DNA of 64,000 nucleotides from positions 1 to 64,000 of the forward strand of contig WRIR01000001.1 of the NCBI GenBank assembly GCA_009782605.1, in the 5' to 3' direction. How positions within the stretch are numbered: position 1 is the stretch's first letter; every line of letters begins with the position of its first letter. A program made the position numbers and the translations under genes. Positions 1 to 8,256 of this stretch are shown here, piece after piece. This DNA comes from Eggerthellaceae bacterium. Its GTDB lineage: Bacteria; Actinomycetota; Coriobacteriia; Coriobacteriales; Eggerthellaceae. The notes below the pieces were generated by a model. It saw nothing but the letters and a program-made list of their open reading frames with translations, did no database searches and was not told the origin of the DNA.

Positions 1-178
1 GGGTGCCGAGTTCTGCCAGCCCATCAAAGACAGGGTTGCCGCGCTCGAACTCGATTATCGTCGAGGATTCGTCGGCGTGGGCGCCGACGAGGTCGCCCGG
101 CAGGAGCCCCGGCCAGGTGAAGACGAGCACTGCGGCGAGCACCAGGCGCACGAGAGCATAGGGCGCCTGCCCCTTCAC
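1..178 (-). CDS. Secreted or membrane protein, N-terminal part only
   Basis: This minus-strand reading frame stays open to the window edge, so only about 59 N-terminal residues are visible. From a GTG at 178 it reads VKGQAPYALVRLVLAAVLVF, a basic start followed by a hydrophobic stretch and then GAHADES, which resembles a signal peptide with an AxA-type cleavage site. The ORF track omits it because it runs off the edge. No clear ribosome binding site supports this GTG, and another in-frame GTG lies at 223. The function cannot be named from this fragment. Confidence 0.45.
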   Translation of the reverse strand, partial: MKGQAPYALVRLVLAAVLVFTWPGLLPGDLVGAHADESSTIIEFERGNPVFDGLAELGT

Positions 179-441
179 CGTGTGGGATTTGCTTGCGTGT
201 GCCTTGCCCTCACAACAACGCACTCTACGACGTACGGGCACGATTCCGCCCCCCTGCCTCTAGTCCAACCTCTAGCGTCCAACCACGAACCACCTCGCGA
301 GCGCTTTATGCGGTCGCCCATGTTATATCCCGCATTCTGTATGAATCTTCCCGGTTATTCAATATTCGCCCCCCCCCCCCAAAGTAAAAACACACTTTTT
401 TCACAATTATGCAGGGAGGGCAAGACGAACCGGCAAGGGAA

Positions 442-534
442 GGATTGCGGGTCAAGCCCGCAATGATGCGCACGGGGGGGTTATGCAGGGATGCGGCTGC
501 AAGGGAGGGATGTGCGGGTCAAGCCCGCAATGAC
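442..534. repeat. Two copies of an interspersed GCGGGTCAAGCCCGCAATGA palindrome
   Basis: The core GCGGGTCAAGCCCGCAATGA occurs at about 447-466 and again at 514-533. A third near-copy (GCGGGGCAAGCCCGCAATGA) lies at 54515-54534, more than 50 kb away. GCGGG pairs with CCCGC around a short loop, so each copy can form a small hairpin. Copies in unrelated intergenic regions suggest a dispersed REP-like repeat. Confidence 0.6.
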
Positions 535-548
535 GGACAACTCACAAC

Positions 549-600
549 GTGTCAGAAGATATGACCGATTCGACAACGAGTCGGTCATATCTTCTGACAC
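549..600. repeat. Perfect 20-bp inverted repeat with 12-nt loop
   Basis: GTGTCAGAAGATATGACCGA at 549-568 is matched exactly by its reverse complement at 581-600. It begins with GTGTCA, as the other palindromes in this window do, and sits directly upstream of the DUF3990 promoter. It could be a REP-type element, a terminator or an operator. Neighbouring ORFs that start inside it are probably artefacts. Confidence 0.8.
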
Positions 601-611
601 AAATGGCGGAC

Positions 612-640
612 TTCGCTTTCCGGGTTATGTGTATTATAAT
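612..640 (+). promoter_or_regulatory. Likely sigma-70-type promoter of the DUF3990 cassette
   Basis: A consensus -10 TATAAT at 635-640 lies 17 bp after a weak -35 TTCGCT at 612-617. It is 35 bp upstream of the chosen DUF3990 GTG start. It is the only AT-rich promoter-like stretch in front of the cassette. Confidence 0.55.
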
Positions 641-674
641 TGCCTCAAGCAGACAAACGACGAGGGGACAATGC

Positions 675-1151
675 GTGTACCTGTTTCACGGAAGTTACCT
701 GGAGGTAGCCCGGCCGAGGGTCGATGTCTCTGCCCGGCTGCTTGACTTTGGGTCGGGTTTCTACACTACCACCGATTATGAGCAGGCAAGACGTTTCACC
801 GAACGCTTCCCTCGGAGGAGCAAAGACCGAATCATAAATACCTATGACTTCCATGAGGAACCGGCCAAGGAAGCCCTTTCGATCAAAACTTTCACCAGTG
901 CAGATATAAGATGGCTTGAGTATGTCGTGGCCAACCGGCTCGGTACTGCCCAAAAAAACGACTTCGACCTCGTTGTCGGACCGGTTGCGAATGATCGTGT
1001 CTATGACGTAGTCGAAGCATTCGAGCTTGGCGACTACACCCAAGATGAAGCAATCCGGAGGCTGCTCGCCTTTAAGCTTACCGACCAGGTTGTGTTCAAG
1101 ACCGACAAGTCCCTGGATTACCTTGCGTTCTTGTCGTCTGAGAGTGTTTAG
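675..1151 (+). CDS. DUF3990 domain protein (ADP-ribosyltransferase-fold family)
   Basis: The 158-residue protein matches the DUF3990 pattern. It has YLFHGSY at the start, DFGSGFYTTTDYEQARRF soon after, and LTDQVVFKT near the C-terminus. From memory, DUF3990 belongs to the ADP-ribosyl superfamily; the His of FHGS and the GFYTT segment would be the NAD-pocket motifs. The ORF track starts at 549, but that adds 42 residues encoded by the upstream hairpin and promoter. GTG at 675 is preceded by GAGGGGACAATGC and begins right at the domain. It is followed nine bases later by a small ORF and then a DUF3791 gene, probably one operon. A toxin or modifying-enzyme role is inferred only. Confidence 0.75.
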   Translation: MYLFHGSYLEVARPRVDVSARLLDFGSGFYTTTDYEQARRFTERFPRRSKDRIINTYDFHEEPAKEALSIKTFTSADIRWLEYVVANRLGTAQKNDFDLVVGPVANDRVYDVVEAFELGDYTQDEAIRRLLAFKLTDQVVFKTDKSLDYLAFLSSESV

Positions 1152-1160
1152 GCGGAGATC

Positions 1161-1430
1161 ATGAATACGGTGACACGGGAGCAACGAAGGCACACCCGCA
1201 GGGTCTACAAAAAGGTAAGCGACATCGTCGGCCATATCGTCAGGACGGACGACAGGGATGAAATGGTCATTGTCGGCGAGGTCTACCGCTCCGACCTGTA
1301 CAGGCTGTTGGCAGACGAAAGCACGAAGCTCTGGTGGCTTTCGACTCCCGCCTTGCTGGAAGCCTACAGAACCGAGCGAGAGACGGGAGACATCGGCAAC
1401 TCGCCCTACGTTGACGGGTTGGCGGAGTAA
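1161..1430 (+). CDS. Small hypothetical protein in the DUF3990/DUF3791 cassette
   Basis: This 89-residue basic-N-terminal protein is not recognised. ATG at 1161 follows a GGAG ribosome binding site nine bases after the DUF3990 stop, and its own stop is three bases before the DUF3791 start. It has no membrane segment or signal. The tight spacing says it is co-expressed with both neighbours. It may be an adaptor or part of a split antitoxin, but nothing in the sequence proves that. Confidence 0.6.
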   Translation: MNTVTREQRRHTRRVYKKVSDIVGHIVRTDDRDEMVIVGEVYRSDLYRLLADESTKLWWLSTPALLEAYRTERETGDIGNSPYVDGLAE

Positions 1431-1433
1431 GAG

Positions 1434-1625
1434 ATGTCTGACCAAACACGTTACTTGATCTACCTGATAGAGCACTACGCGCTTCGCGAGGGCATTACCG
1501 GGACAGAGGCCTTCACGCTGCTTGAAGACCACGGGCTGCTGCCCTACGTCCATAACATGTATTACACCTACCATACGGAACGGGTCGAAAATGCCATCGC
1601 CGACATTAAAGGCCGCCTTGTTTGA
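1434..1625 (+). CDS. DUF3791 domain protein
   Basis: The 63-residue protein has the layout I recall for DUF3791: an N-terminal YLIYLIEHYALREGITG helix, a central LLEDHGLLPYV, a MYYTYHTE segment and a final DI..RLV. ATG at 1434 follows a GGAG-type site. It is the third gene of the plus-strand cassette. I recall DUF3791 and DUF3990 genes as frequent neighbours, which points to a functional pair, possibly toxin-antitoxin. Activity is unknown. Confidence 0.7.
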   Translation: MSDQTRYLIYLIEHYALREGITGTEAFTLLEDHGLLPYVHNMYYTYHTERVENAIADIKGRLV

Positions 1626-1646
1626 TGGCTCCGTGGACAGGGCCGT

Positions 1647-1781
1647 GTGACAGGGGACGCGTGTCAATGGGGACGTATAACTTTGACACCTTTTGCCGTA
1701 TGCCATGTGTGACAGGGGGCCGCGCTGTCACACAAAAGGTGTCAAAGTTATACGTCCCCATTGACACGTCCCCATTGACAC
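1647..1781. repeat. Long palindromic element, class A (TGTCAATGGGGACGTATAA)
   Basis: A perfect 35-bp inverted repeat has arms at 1661-1695 and 1733-1767. The left arm begins GTGTCAATGGGGACGTATAA. Between the arms lies a second hairpin made of TGTGTGACAG and CTGTCACACA. Partial copies of the terminal motif flank both sides. The same terminal motif recurs near 17.2, 17.6, 21.0 and 22.8 kb and is related to the one at 24.1 kb. The layout is that of REP/BIME or MITE-like repeats mobilised in trans, although no transposase gene is present here. Confidence 0.85.
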
Positions 1782-1783
1782 GA

Positions 1784-1806
1784 AAGGCCCCCTTTGCGGG
1801 GGCCTT
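1784..1806 (-). terminator. Hairpin terminator after rplW
   Basis: AAGGCCCCC and GGGGGCCTT form a strong stem around a four-base loop, 11 bases beyond the rplW stop. On the minus strand it is followed only by a short T run (TTTCG), so it may act in either direction. It marks the end of the ribosomal operon. Confidence 0.65.
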
Positions 1807-1817
1807 GGCTCGGGCTT

Positions 1818-2105
1818 TTAGTTGTTGGCGAAGAGTTCGATGGTGTCGCCTTCTTTGAGGGTTACCATCGCTTTTTTCCAGGTGCGGGTCTTGCCTATCT
1901 TGTAGCGGACGCGCTTGGGCTTCGCCTTGACGTTGAGCGTGTTGACCTTCACGACCTTCACGTTGAAGATGGCCTCGACAGCCTGGGCTATCTCGACCTT
2001 GTTGGAGGTCTTCGCCACCTCGAAGGTGTAGCAGTTCTCGCTCATCATGTCGTAGCTGTGCTCCGATATGATGGGGCGGATGATGACTTCGCGGGGGTCT
2101 TTCAT
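1818..2105 (-). CDS. rplW: 50S ribosomal protein L23
   Basis: This 95-residue protein binds 23S rRNA near the peptide exit tunnel, where L23 docks trigger factor and SRP. It shows the L23 pattern IIRPIISEHSYDMM, then VEAIFNVKVVKVNTLNVK and KPKRVRYKIGKTRTWKKA. ATG at 2105 overlaps the rplD stop by one base. The ORF track extends it to 2288 through rplD, which is wrong. It is the last gene of the operon. In most bacteria rplB follows directly, but here a terminator and a repeat follow instead. Confidence 0.95.
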   Translation of the reverse strand: MKDPREVIIRPIISEHSYDMMSENCYTFEVAKTSNKVEIAQAVEAIFNVKVVKVNTLNVKAKPKRVRYKIGKTRTWKKAMVTLKEGDTIELFANN

Positions 2106-2728
2106 TATGCAAGCACCTCCTCGATGCGCTTCAGGGCGGCAAGCGTGAGCACCAGGGCCTTGTTGTCGATGAGCTCGTAGGTGTTCGCCTCGGCGACGGG
2201 GATGACGTTGACCCGCGGTAAGTTGCGCAGGGAAAGGTAGGCGTTTACATCGTCGTCGGCAACGACCACCGTGGTGCGGCGGTCGCACCCGAGCGCCTTG
2301 AGCATGGCTGCGGCCTGCTTCGTGGAGGGCTTCTCGAAGCCGAAGGACTCGACGACAATCAGTTCCTTGTCGGCCAGCTTCGCCGAGAGCGCCGAGCGCA
2401 TTGCCAGCTTCACAACCTTGTTGGGGACCTTGAGTGCGTAGGACCGGGGATGCGGGCCGAAGACCACGCCGCCGCCGGTGTAGTGGGGTGCACGGATGGT
2501 GCCCTGGCGCGCACGGCCGGTGCCCTTCTGGCGGAAGGGCTTCTTGCCGCCGCCCCGGACCTGGCCGCGGGTGAGCGTGTTGCTGTTGCCGCCACGCCAG
2601 GCGGCACGCTGTGCGCGCACCACTTCGTGCATGGCGTGCATGTTCGGCGTGATGCCGAACACGTCAGCGGAAAGCGTGGCGCTCTTGACCTTCTTGCCGC
2701 TGGTGTCTTTTACTTCAATACTTGCCAT
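2105..2728 (-). CDS. rplD: 50S ribosomal protein L4
   Basis: The 207-residue L4 binds 23S rRNA and lines the exit tunnel. It has the typical loop WRGGNSNTLTRGQVRGGGKKP, the KGTGRARQGT stretch and the C-terminal globular part ending in LKRIEEVLA. Start ATG at 2728 has AGGAG seven bases upstream. It lies 21 bases after rplC and overlaps rplW by one base, consistent with an S10-type operon. L4 autoregulation of this operon is known in enterobacteria but cannot be seen here. Confidence 0.95.
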   Translation of the reverse strand: MASIEVKDTSGKKVKSATLSADVFGITPNMHAMHEVVRAQRAAWRGGNSNTLTRGQVRGGGKKPFRQKGTGRARQGTIRAPHYTGGGVVFGPHPRSYALKVPNKVVKLAMRSALSAKLADKELIVVESFGFEKPSTKQAAAMLKALGCDRRTTVVVADDDVNAYLSLRNLPRVNVIPVAEANTYELIDNKALVLTLAALKRIEEVLA

Positions 2729-2749
2729 CGGGGGTTCTCCTTAGACCTA

Positions 2750-3373
2750 CTAGCGTGCCAAGCGGATACGCACTACGGCATTCTTGCCGCCCGGCACCGC
2801 GCCTTTGATCAAGATAAGGTTCTGTTCTTCGTCGATTTTCACGACTTCGAGGTTCTTCGTGGTGACGGTGTCGCAGCCCATATGCCCGGGAAGCGCCAGC
2901 CCCTTGAAGATGCGCGAGGGGGTCGCGCACTGGCCGACCGCGCCGGGAGCGCGGTGGAAGTGCGACCCGTGCCCGCCGGGGCCGCCGCCGAAGTTGTGGC
3001 GCTTCATGACGCCGGCGAAACCCTTGCCCTTCGAGATGCCGGTCACATCGACCTTCTTCGCCTCGGCCAGGTTCGCAACAGTCACCTTGTCGCCCACGGC
3101 ATACTCAGAGGCCGTATCGACGCGGACCTCGCGCAGGTAGCGCGTCGGTTCTGTGCCCTGCTTTTTGAAATGCCCGGCCATCGGCTTGTTGACCTTCTTT
3201 TCCTTGATGGTGCCGAAGCCGAGCTGGACCGCGTTGTAGCCGTCGGTCTCCTTCGTCTTGACCTGGCATATCTTGTTGGGCTCCGCCAGGATGACGGTTA
3301 TCGGCAGGACGCGGTCGTCTTCGTTGAAGACCTGCGTCATGCCGAGCTTCTTGCCATAGATGGTGTTTATCAT
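2750..3373 (-). CDS. rplC: 50S ribosomal protein L3
   Basis: This 207-residue protein starts [20 protein letters not shown], a hallmark of L3, and contains [26 protein letters not shown], the conserved loop that reaches toward the peptidyl transferase centre. The length is normal. It sits 13 bases after rpsJ and 21 bases before rplD on the same strand. Confidence 0.96.
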   Translation of the reverse strand: MINTIYGKKLGMTQVFNEDDRVLPITVILAEPNKICQVKTKETDGYNAVQLGFGTIKEKKVNKPMAGHFKKQGTEPTRYLREVRVDTASEYAVGDKVTVANLAEAKKVDVTGISKGKGFAGVMKRHNFGGGPGGHGSHFHRAPGAVGQCATPSRIFKGLALPGHMGCDTVTTKNLEVVKIDEEQNLILIKGAVPGGKNAVVRIRLAR

Positions 3374-3386
3374 GGTTCTCAGCCCC

Positions 3387-3695
3387 TTACAGCTTGATCT
3401 CGATGTCGACGCCAGCCGGAAGGTCCAGGCGCATGAGGGAGTCGACCGTGTTCGGGGTCGGCTCCAGGATGTCGATCAGGCGCTTGTGGGTGCGCATCTC
3501 GAACTGCTCGCGCGAGTCCTTGTCCACGTGCGGCGAACGCACGACGCAGTAGAGGTTGCGCTCCGTCGGCAGCGGGATAGGTCCGGAAACTCGGGCACCC
3601 GTCTTCTGAGCGGTGTCGACGATAAGCTTTGTGGACTGGTCCACTATCTCGTGGTCGTAGCCCTTGAGACGAATACGTATTTTTTGATTTGCCAC
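3387..3695 (-). CDS. rpsJ: 30S ribosomal protein S10
   Basis: The 102-residue S10 shows [19 protein letters not shown] at the N-terminus and the [12 protein letters not shown] motif, and ends with VDIEIKL. S10 forms part of the 30S head and, with NusB, an antitermination partner in other bacteria. ATG at 3695 has AGGAGGT-like sequence upstream. It follows fusA by 47 bases; a tuf gene often found at this point is absent. Confidence 0.96.
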   Translation of the reverse strand: MANQKIRIRLKGYDHEIVDQSTKLIVDTAQKTGARVSGPIPLPTERNLYCVVRSPHVDKDSREQFEMRTHKRLIDILEPTPNTVDSLMRLDLPAGVDIEIKL

Positions 3696-3742
3696 TTGTC
3701 ATACCTCCGTTGTGGGTAAGCGCATCGGTAAAGCCGGAGGGC

Positions 3743-5842
3743 TTACACGCTGCCGCCGGCCTTACTGATAATCTCTTCTGCAACACTTTTCGGAACAGGC
3801 TCGTAGGAGTCGAACTGCATCGTATAGACGGCACGACCCTGCGTAGCGCTGCGCAGGTCGGTTGCATATCCAAACATCTCGCTCAAGGGCACCTTCGCGT
3901 TGATGGTCTTGGCATTGGCGCGGTCGCCCATGCCCTGAATCTGCCCGCGGCGGCTTGAGAGGTTGCCCATGACGTCGCCCATGTAGTTCTCGGGCGTCTC
4001 GACCTCGACGGCCATGACCGGCTCAAGGATGACCGAGCCGGCCTTCTTGAGCGCGTCCTTGACCGCCATGGAGCCGGCTATCTTGAAGGCCGCCTCCGAC
4101 GAGTCGACCTCGTGGAAGGAGCCATCGACGAGGTGCACCTTGATGTCCACCACCGGGTATCCCGCCATGATGCCCGAGTTGAGGGCTTCCTGGATGCCGC
4201 GGTCGATGGGCGTGATGTATTCCTTCGGGATGACGCCGCCGACGATGCCGTTGACGAACTCGTAGCCCGTGCCCGGCTCCTGCGGCTCAAGGTTGATGAC
4301 CGCGTGGCCGTACTGGCCGCGCCCGCCGGACTGGCGGACGAATCTGCCCTCGGCGCCCTGCACCGCCTTGGTGGCCGTCTCGCGGTAGGCGACCTGCGGC
4401 TTGCCGACGTTCGCCTCGACCTTGAACTCGCGCAGCAGGCGGTCGACGATGATCTCTAAGTGGAGCTCGCCCATGCCGGCGATGATGGTCTGGCCGGTCT
4501 CCTGGTTCGTGGACACCTTGAAGGTCGGGTCTTCCTCGGCGAGCTTCTGCAGCGCGACGGCGAGCTTGTCCTGCTCGGCCTTCGTCTTCGGCTCGATGGC
4601 GATGTCGATGACCGGGTCGGGGAAGGTCATGGCCTCAAGGATGATCGGCGCTTTTTCGTTGCACAGCGTGTCGCCGGTCGTGGTGTCTTTCAAGCCGACG
4701 GCGGCGCAGATGTCGCCCGCCGAGCAGTTCTCGATGTCCACGCGGTTGTTCGAGTGCATCTCAAGCAGGCGCCCGATGCGTTCCTTCTTGTCCTTCGTGG
4801 CGTTGACCACGTAAGAACCGGCATCGAGCTTGCCCGAGTACACGCGGAAGTAGGTGAGCTTGCCGACGAAGGGGTCGGTCATTATCTTGAAGGCGAGCGC
4901 CGCGAAGGGGGCCTTCGTGTCGGAGGGGCGTTCCTCTTCCTTGTCGGTGTAGGGGTTGATGCCGCTGATGGCGGGGACGTCGATGGGGCTCGGCATGAAG
5001 TCGACCACCGCGTCGAGCAGTTCCTGGATGCCCTTGTTCTTGTAGGACGAGCCGCAGAACACGGGATGCATCTGACAGGCGAGGGTGCCTTTGCGGATGG
5101 CCTCGCGCAGGTCTTCGGTGGTGACTTCCTCTTCCATGAGGACCTTTTCCATGAGGGCGTCGTCGAAGTCTGCCGCGGCCTCGATGAGCGCCTGGCGGTG
5201 GAGTGCCGCCTCGTCGGCCAGGTCGGCGGGGATCGGCTCTTCGGCGGGGTAGATCATGCCCTTGTCGTCCTCGTTGAACTTCCAGGCGGTGTTGGTGACC
5301 AGGTCGATGAGCCCGTCGAAGTGGTTCTCGGCGCCGATGGGTATCTGGGCGGCGATGGCCGGGGCGTCGAGGCGGTCCTTCATCGTCTCTATGGCGTTGA
5401 AGAAGTCGGCGCCGATGCGGTCCATCTTGTTGATGTAGGCGATGCGGGGCACGTTGTAGCGGTGGGCCTGGCGCCAGACGGTCTCGGACTGGGGCTGCAC
5501 GCCGGACACGGCATCGAAGACCGCGACGGCGCCGTCGAGCACGCGCAGGGAGCGCTCGACCTCGACGGTGAAGTCGACATGCCCGGGGGTGTCGATTATC
5601 TGGATGCGGTAGTTCGTGGCGTCCTTGTCCCAGAAGCACGTGGTGGCGGCCGACGTGATGGTCACGCCGCGCTCCTGCTCCTGCACCATCCAGTCCATCG
5701 TGGCAGCGCCGTCGTGGACCTCGCCGATCTTGTGGGTCTTGCCGGTGTAGAACAGGATGCGCTCGGTCGTCGTCGTCTTGCCGGCGTCGATGTGCGCCAT
5801 GATGCCGATGTTGCGGGTGTCTTTCAGTGGTGTGCTTGACAT
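3743..5842 (-). CDS. fusA: Translation elongation factor G
   Basis: EF-G drives ribosomal translocation with GTP. The G domain shows [19 protein letters not shown] (P-loop), DTPGHVDF (G3) and NKMD (G4), followed by domains II to V including a [14 protein letters not shown] segment typical of domain V. With ATG at 5842 it is 699 residues. The track's upstream TTG at 5851 is only two bases from the GGAG, while the ATG has workable spacing. It lies between rpsG and rpsJ in the str/S10 gene run. Confidence 0.97.
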   Translation of the reverse strand: MSSTPLKDTRNIGIMAHIDAGKTTTTERILFYTGKTHKIGEVHDGAATMDWMVQEQERGVTITSAATTCFWDKDATNYRIQIIDTPGHVDFTVEVERSLRVLDGAVAVFDAVSGVQPQSETVWRQAHRYNVPRIAYINKMDRIGADFFNAIETMKDRLDAPAIAAQIPIGAENHFDGLIDLVTNTAWKFNEDDKGMIYPAEEPIPADLADEAALHRQALIEAAADFDDALMEKVLMEEEVTTEDLREAIRKGTLACQMHPVFCGSSYKNKGIQELLDAVVDFMPSPIDVPAISGINPYTDKEEERPSDTKAPFAALAFKIMTDPFVGKLTYFRVYSGKLDAGSYVVNATKDKKERIGRLLEMHSNNRVDIENCSAGDICAAVGLKDTTTGDTLCNEKAPIILEAMTFPDPVIDIAIEPKTKAEQDKLAVALQKLAEEDPTFKVSTNQETGQTIIAGMGELHLEIIVDRLLREFKVEANVGKPQVAYRETATKAVQGAEGRFVRQSGGRGQYGHAVINLEPQEPGTGYEFVNGIVGGVIPKEYITPIDRGIQEALNSGIMAGYPVVDIKVHLVDGSFHEVDSSEAAFKIAGSMAVKDALKKAGSVILEPVMAVEVETPENYMGDVMGNLSSRRGQIQGMGDRANAKTINAKVPLSEMFGYATDLRSATQGRAVYTMQFDSYEPVPKSVAEEIISKAGGSV

Positions 5843-5857
5843 ACCGGGCAACGCTCC

Positions 5858-6328
5858 TTACCAGCGATAGTGCGAGAACGCACGGTTCGACTCGGCCATT
5901 TTGTAGAGGTCTTCGCGCTTCTTCACGGAGGTGCCGGTGTTCTCGGCGGCGTCCATTATCTCGGCGGCGAGGCGCTGCTGCATGGTCTTTTCCTTGCGCT
6001 TGCGGGAGAAGTCGACTATCCAGCGGATGGCAAGCGTCGTCGAGCGGCGGGAGTTGACCTCCATGGGCACCTGGTAGGTGGCACCGCCGACGCGCTTGGG
6101 CTTCACCTCAAGCGTGGGGCGGACGTTGTCCATGGCCTTCTTGAAGACGCCGAGCGGGTCGGTGCCCTGCTTCTGCTCGATGATGTCGAAGGCCCCGTAG
6201 ACGATGGCTTCGGCGACGGACTTCTTGCCGTCGAGGAGTATCTTGTTGATCAGCTGGGTGACCAAGCGGTTGTTGTAGGTTGCATCCGGCTGCACTTCGC
6301 GGCGGATTGCTGCTGCACGACGCGGCAT
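5858..6328 (-). CDS. rpsG: 30S ribosomal protein S7
   Basis: The 156-residue S7 nucleates assembly of the 30S head. It begins [20 protein letters not shown] and contains [10 protein letters not shown]-like sequence ([13 protein letters not shown]), the family signature. GGAGAAGATAT precedes ATG 6328. It is 15 bases from fusA. The spacer upstream to rpsL is unusually long and repetitive. Confidence 0.96.
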   Translation of the reverse strand: MPRRAAAIRREVQPDATYNNRLVTQLINKILLDGKKSVAEAIVYGAFDIIEQKQGTDPLGVFKKAMDNVRPTLEVKPKRVGGATYQVPMEVNSRRSTTLAIRWIVDFSRKRKEKTMQQRLAAEIMDAAENTGTSVKKREDLYKMAESNRAFSHYRW

Positions 6329-6374
6329 ATATCTTCTCCTTAACTCCTTGAGTTGCTCGATTTCTCGGTGAAAT

Positions 6375-6460
6375 CATTCGCTTGCTTGCTCTTCGGGTGC
6401 TTGCTCTTGGGGGCTCTTGGGGTGCTTGCTTGCTCTTGGGGGCCGGGGCGGTTCCGGGTT
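6375..6460. repeat. Degenerate GCTTGCTCTTGGGG tandem repeats between rpsL and rpsG
   Basis: Within the 170-base spacer between rpsL and rpsG, blocks resembling GCTTGCTCTTGGGG repeat several times with small changes. No gene is apparent. Ribosomal operon spacers are usually short, so this looks like slippage-driven expansion that the operon tolerates. Confidence 0.55.
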
Positions 6461-6498
6461 GCGTTCCGGGGGCCGAGGCCGGGGGGCGGTTCCGCGTG

Positions 6499-6873
<375 letters not shown>

Positions 6874-7239
6874 ATCTCGCTCCTTTACGTGAAAACAAGC
6901 GCCCCTTCTCAAGGCGCGACGGAAAACTCTACCACCCATGAACAGGCTTGTCAAACGCCACGCATCCGGGAGTGTCTATTCGCTGTTTCCCGGAAAACCG
7001 CAGGTGGGCAGAGGGGTCAGGCAGGCAGCAGAGAGGTTGCCGAAAAAGATATTCTTTTTTAGAGGCCGCTGCCGGCGGCATGGAGGCCGCCGGGAAGAAG
7101 TATCCGCAGGGCGCCGCCCCACGCCCCGCGTCCCCTGCGTTCTGCGGCCTGCGTTTCCTGCGTGGCGCTGCGGCCCTGTGCTCCCTGCGTCGCGCTGCGG
7201 CCCTGTGCTTCCTGCGTGGCGCTGCGGCCCTGTGCTCCC
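6874..7239. other. Non-coding stretch upstream of rpsL with 27-bp tandem repeats
   Basis: The part next to rpsL should hold the promoter for the ribosomal operon, but I cannot point to clear hexamers. From about 7158 to 7238 a 27-base unit built around CGCTGCGGCCCTGTGC repeats three times. The ORFs reported through it are arginine/alanine-rich translations of the repeat, not genes. Confidence 0.6.
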
Positions 7240-7743
7240 CTAGGCGAAAAGCTCGCCTATCGGGGCGAAGTGCGTGCCCACCTTGGCGATCAGGTCGTTG
7301 AAGTCCGCCTTGTTGAGCGTGATGGCCGGCGAGAAGGTCGCAAGGAGACCGAGGACCGCGACGGTCTGGCCTTTGAGGCTCTTGAGCGCTGCGGTGATGT
7401 CGCCGGACTCGTTGTTCAGCAGCATCTTGAGGTCGTCGGCACCCAGCTTGATGCCCGTGGCGCCCGCCTTGGGAAGCTCGGCTTCCGGCACCACCTCGAA
7501 GGAGACCGGCTGGGCAAGCGTCGCCACGACGGGGGGCGTCGGCATATCGACGAGCTGGGCATACACCTTCTTTTTCCCACCTTGCGGAAAGATCCTGTCG
7601 ACCGCTCTGCGCTGGTTGTCGTTGAGGCTCTTCAAGAAGCCGTCGAACAGCTGCGGCATCTTGGCGTTTGCCTCGCGGACCTTGTCGCTGTAGTCGTGGG
7701 TCTTGAGGTTGTTGATGACGGTGTCTACGATGGGGTTTGCCAT
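7240..7743 (-). CDS. Hypothetical protein, 167 residues
   Basis: I do not recognise this protein. It starts MANPIVDTVINNLKTHDYSDKV after a good GGAGCCCCT site, has no signal peptide or membrane helix, and carries several hydrophobic stretches (VVATLAQPVSFEVVPEAEL and AVLGLLATFSPAITL) in an otherwise soluble-looking chain. Codon use is like its neighbours, so it is probably a real gene. Its 3' end abuts the 27-bp tandem repeats. It is transcribed toward the ribosomal operon. Confidence 0.7.
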   Translation of the reverse strand: MANPIVDTVINNLKTHDYSDKVREANAKMPQLFDGFLKSLNDNQRRAVDRIFPQGGKKKVYAQLVDMPTPPVVATLAQPVSFEVVPEAELPKAGATGIKLGADDLKMLLNNESGDITAALKSLKGQTVAVLGLLATFSPAITLNKADFNDLIAKVGTHFAPIGELFA

Positions 7744-7939
7744 AGGGGCTCCTTTCCTCTGGGCATGTCCGGTAAGTATACCCGAGCGGGCAGGCCGGTG
7801 GCGAGCCGAGGCCCCTATCTGTCAAAATCCCCATTCTCAGGCCAGCAAGGCGAACTCATGGGGACAGGTACCGTGAGCTCGCACCCGCCCCGGAACAAAC
7901 GACAGGCCAGAGTCGAATTGGCTCTGACCTGGGGGTATC

Positions 7940-8015
7940 TGGTAGCTCCGACCGGATTCGAACCGGCGACCTCCGCCTTGAGAGGGCGGCATCCTAACCG
8001 CTAGACGACGGAGCC
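7940..8015 (-). tRNA. tRNA-Glu (anticodon CTC)
   Basis: On the minus strand the sequence begins GGCTCCGTCGTCTAGC, has a seven-base anticodon loop CTCTCAA (anticodon CTC), a GGTTCGAATCC T-arm, and an encoded CCA end. The acceptor stem pairs along seven positions with one G-U pair at the tip. It lies 74 bases from tRNA-Gln. Confidence 0.93.
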
Positions 8016-8089
8016 ACGTGTATGGTGTGCCAAAGCAGTATACCCTAAGTGCGCGGCTGCGGGGGGAAAAGTTCCGCGACCTGCGCTTT

Positions 8090-8163
8090 TGGCTGGGGTG
8101 GAAGGAGTCGAACCCTCACATACGGCACCAGAAACCGCTGTCCTGCCATTAGACGACACCCCA
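8090..8163 (-). tRNA. tRNA-Gln (anticodon CTG)
   Basis: On the minus strand it begins TGGGGTGTCGTCTAATGGC and has the loop TTCTGGT (anticodon CTG), a GGTTCGACTCC T-arm and an encoded CCA. The start TGGGG pairing with CCCCA is typical of tRNA-Gln. It is upstream of tRNA-Glu in the same orientation and the two may be co-transcribed. Confidence 0.92.
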
Positions 8164-8256
8164 ATGCTCGGCACGCGCCCTCGCCCCCGTCCGGAGGCGA
8201 ACGCAAGTGAACATTCTACTTTTCAAGCAATCCAGTGTCAACCTCCCTTGTCGCGG

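Larger units (their letters stand above)
179..674. other. Intergenic region with repeats and no convincing gene
   Basis: This gap of about 500 bases separates the divergent partial gene and the DUF3990 cassette. It holds a run of about ten C residues near 370, two copies of a short GCGGG-tcaa-style palindrome, a perfect 20-bp inverted repeat and a likely promoter for the cassette, each listed separately. ORFs called here (77..466, 193..387, 491..745) have no family features. Confidence 0.6.

Noticed and set aside
549-674. Upstream start of the DUF3990 gene
   Set aside because: The extra 42 residues are encoded by a hairpin and a promoter; GTG 675 has a ribosome binding site and starts at the domain.
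645-1706. 353-residue minus-strand ORF over the DUF3990 cassette
   Set aside because: Opposite to three genes with good ribosome binding sites, and without any family match.
4460-5839. Long plus-strand ORF over fusA
   Set aside because: It is the reverse-strand shadow of EF-G. The minus frame has all GTPase motifs; this one has no family features and an unusual Val/His/Gly-rich composition.
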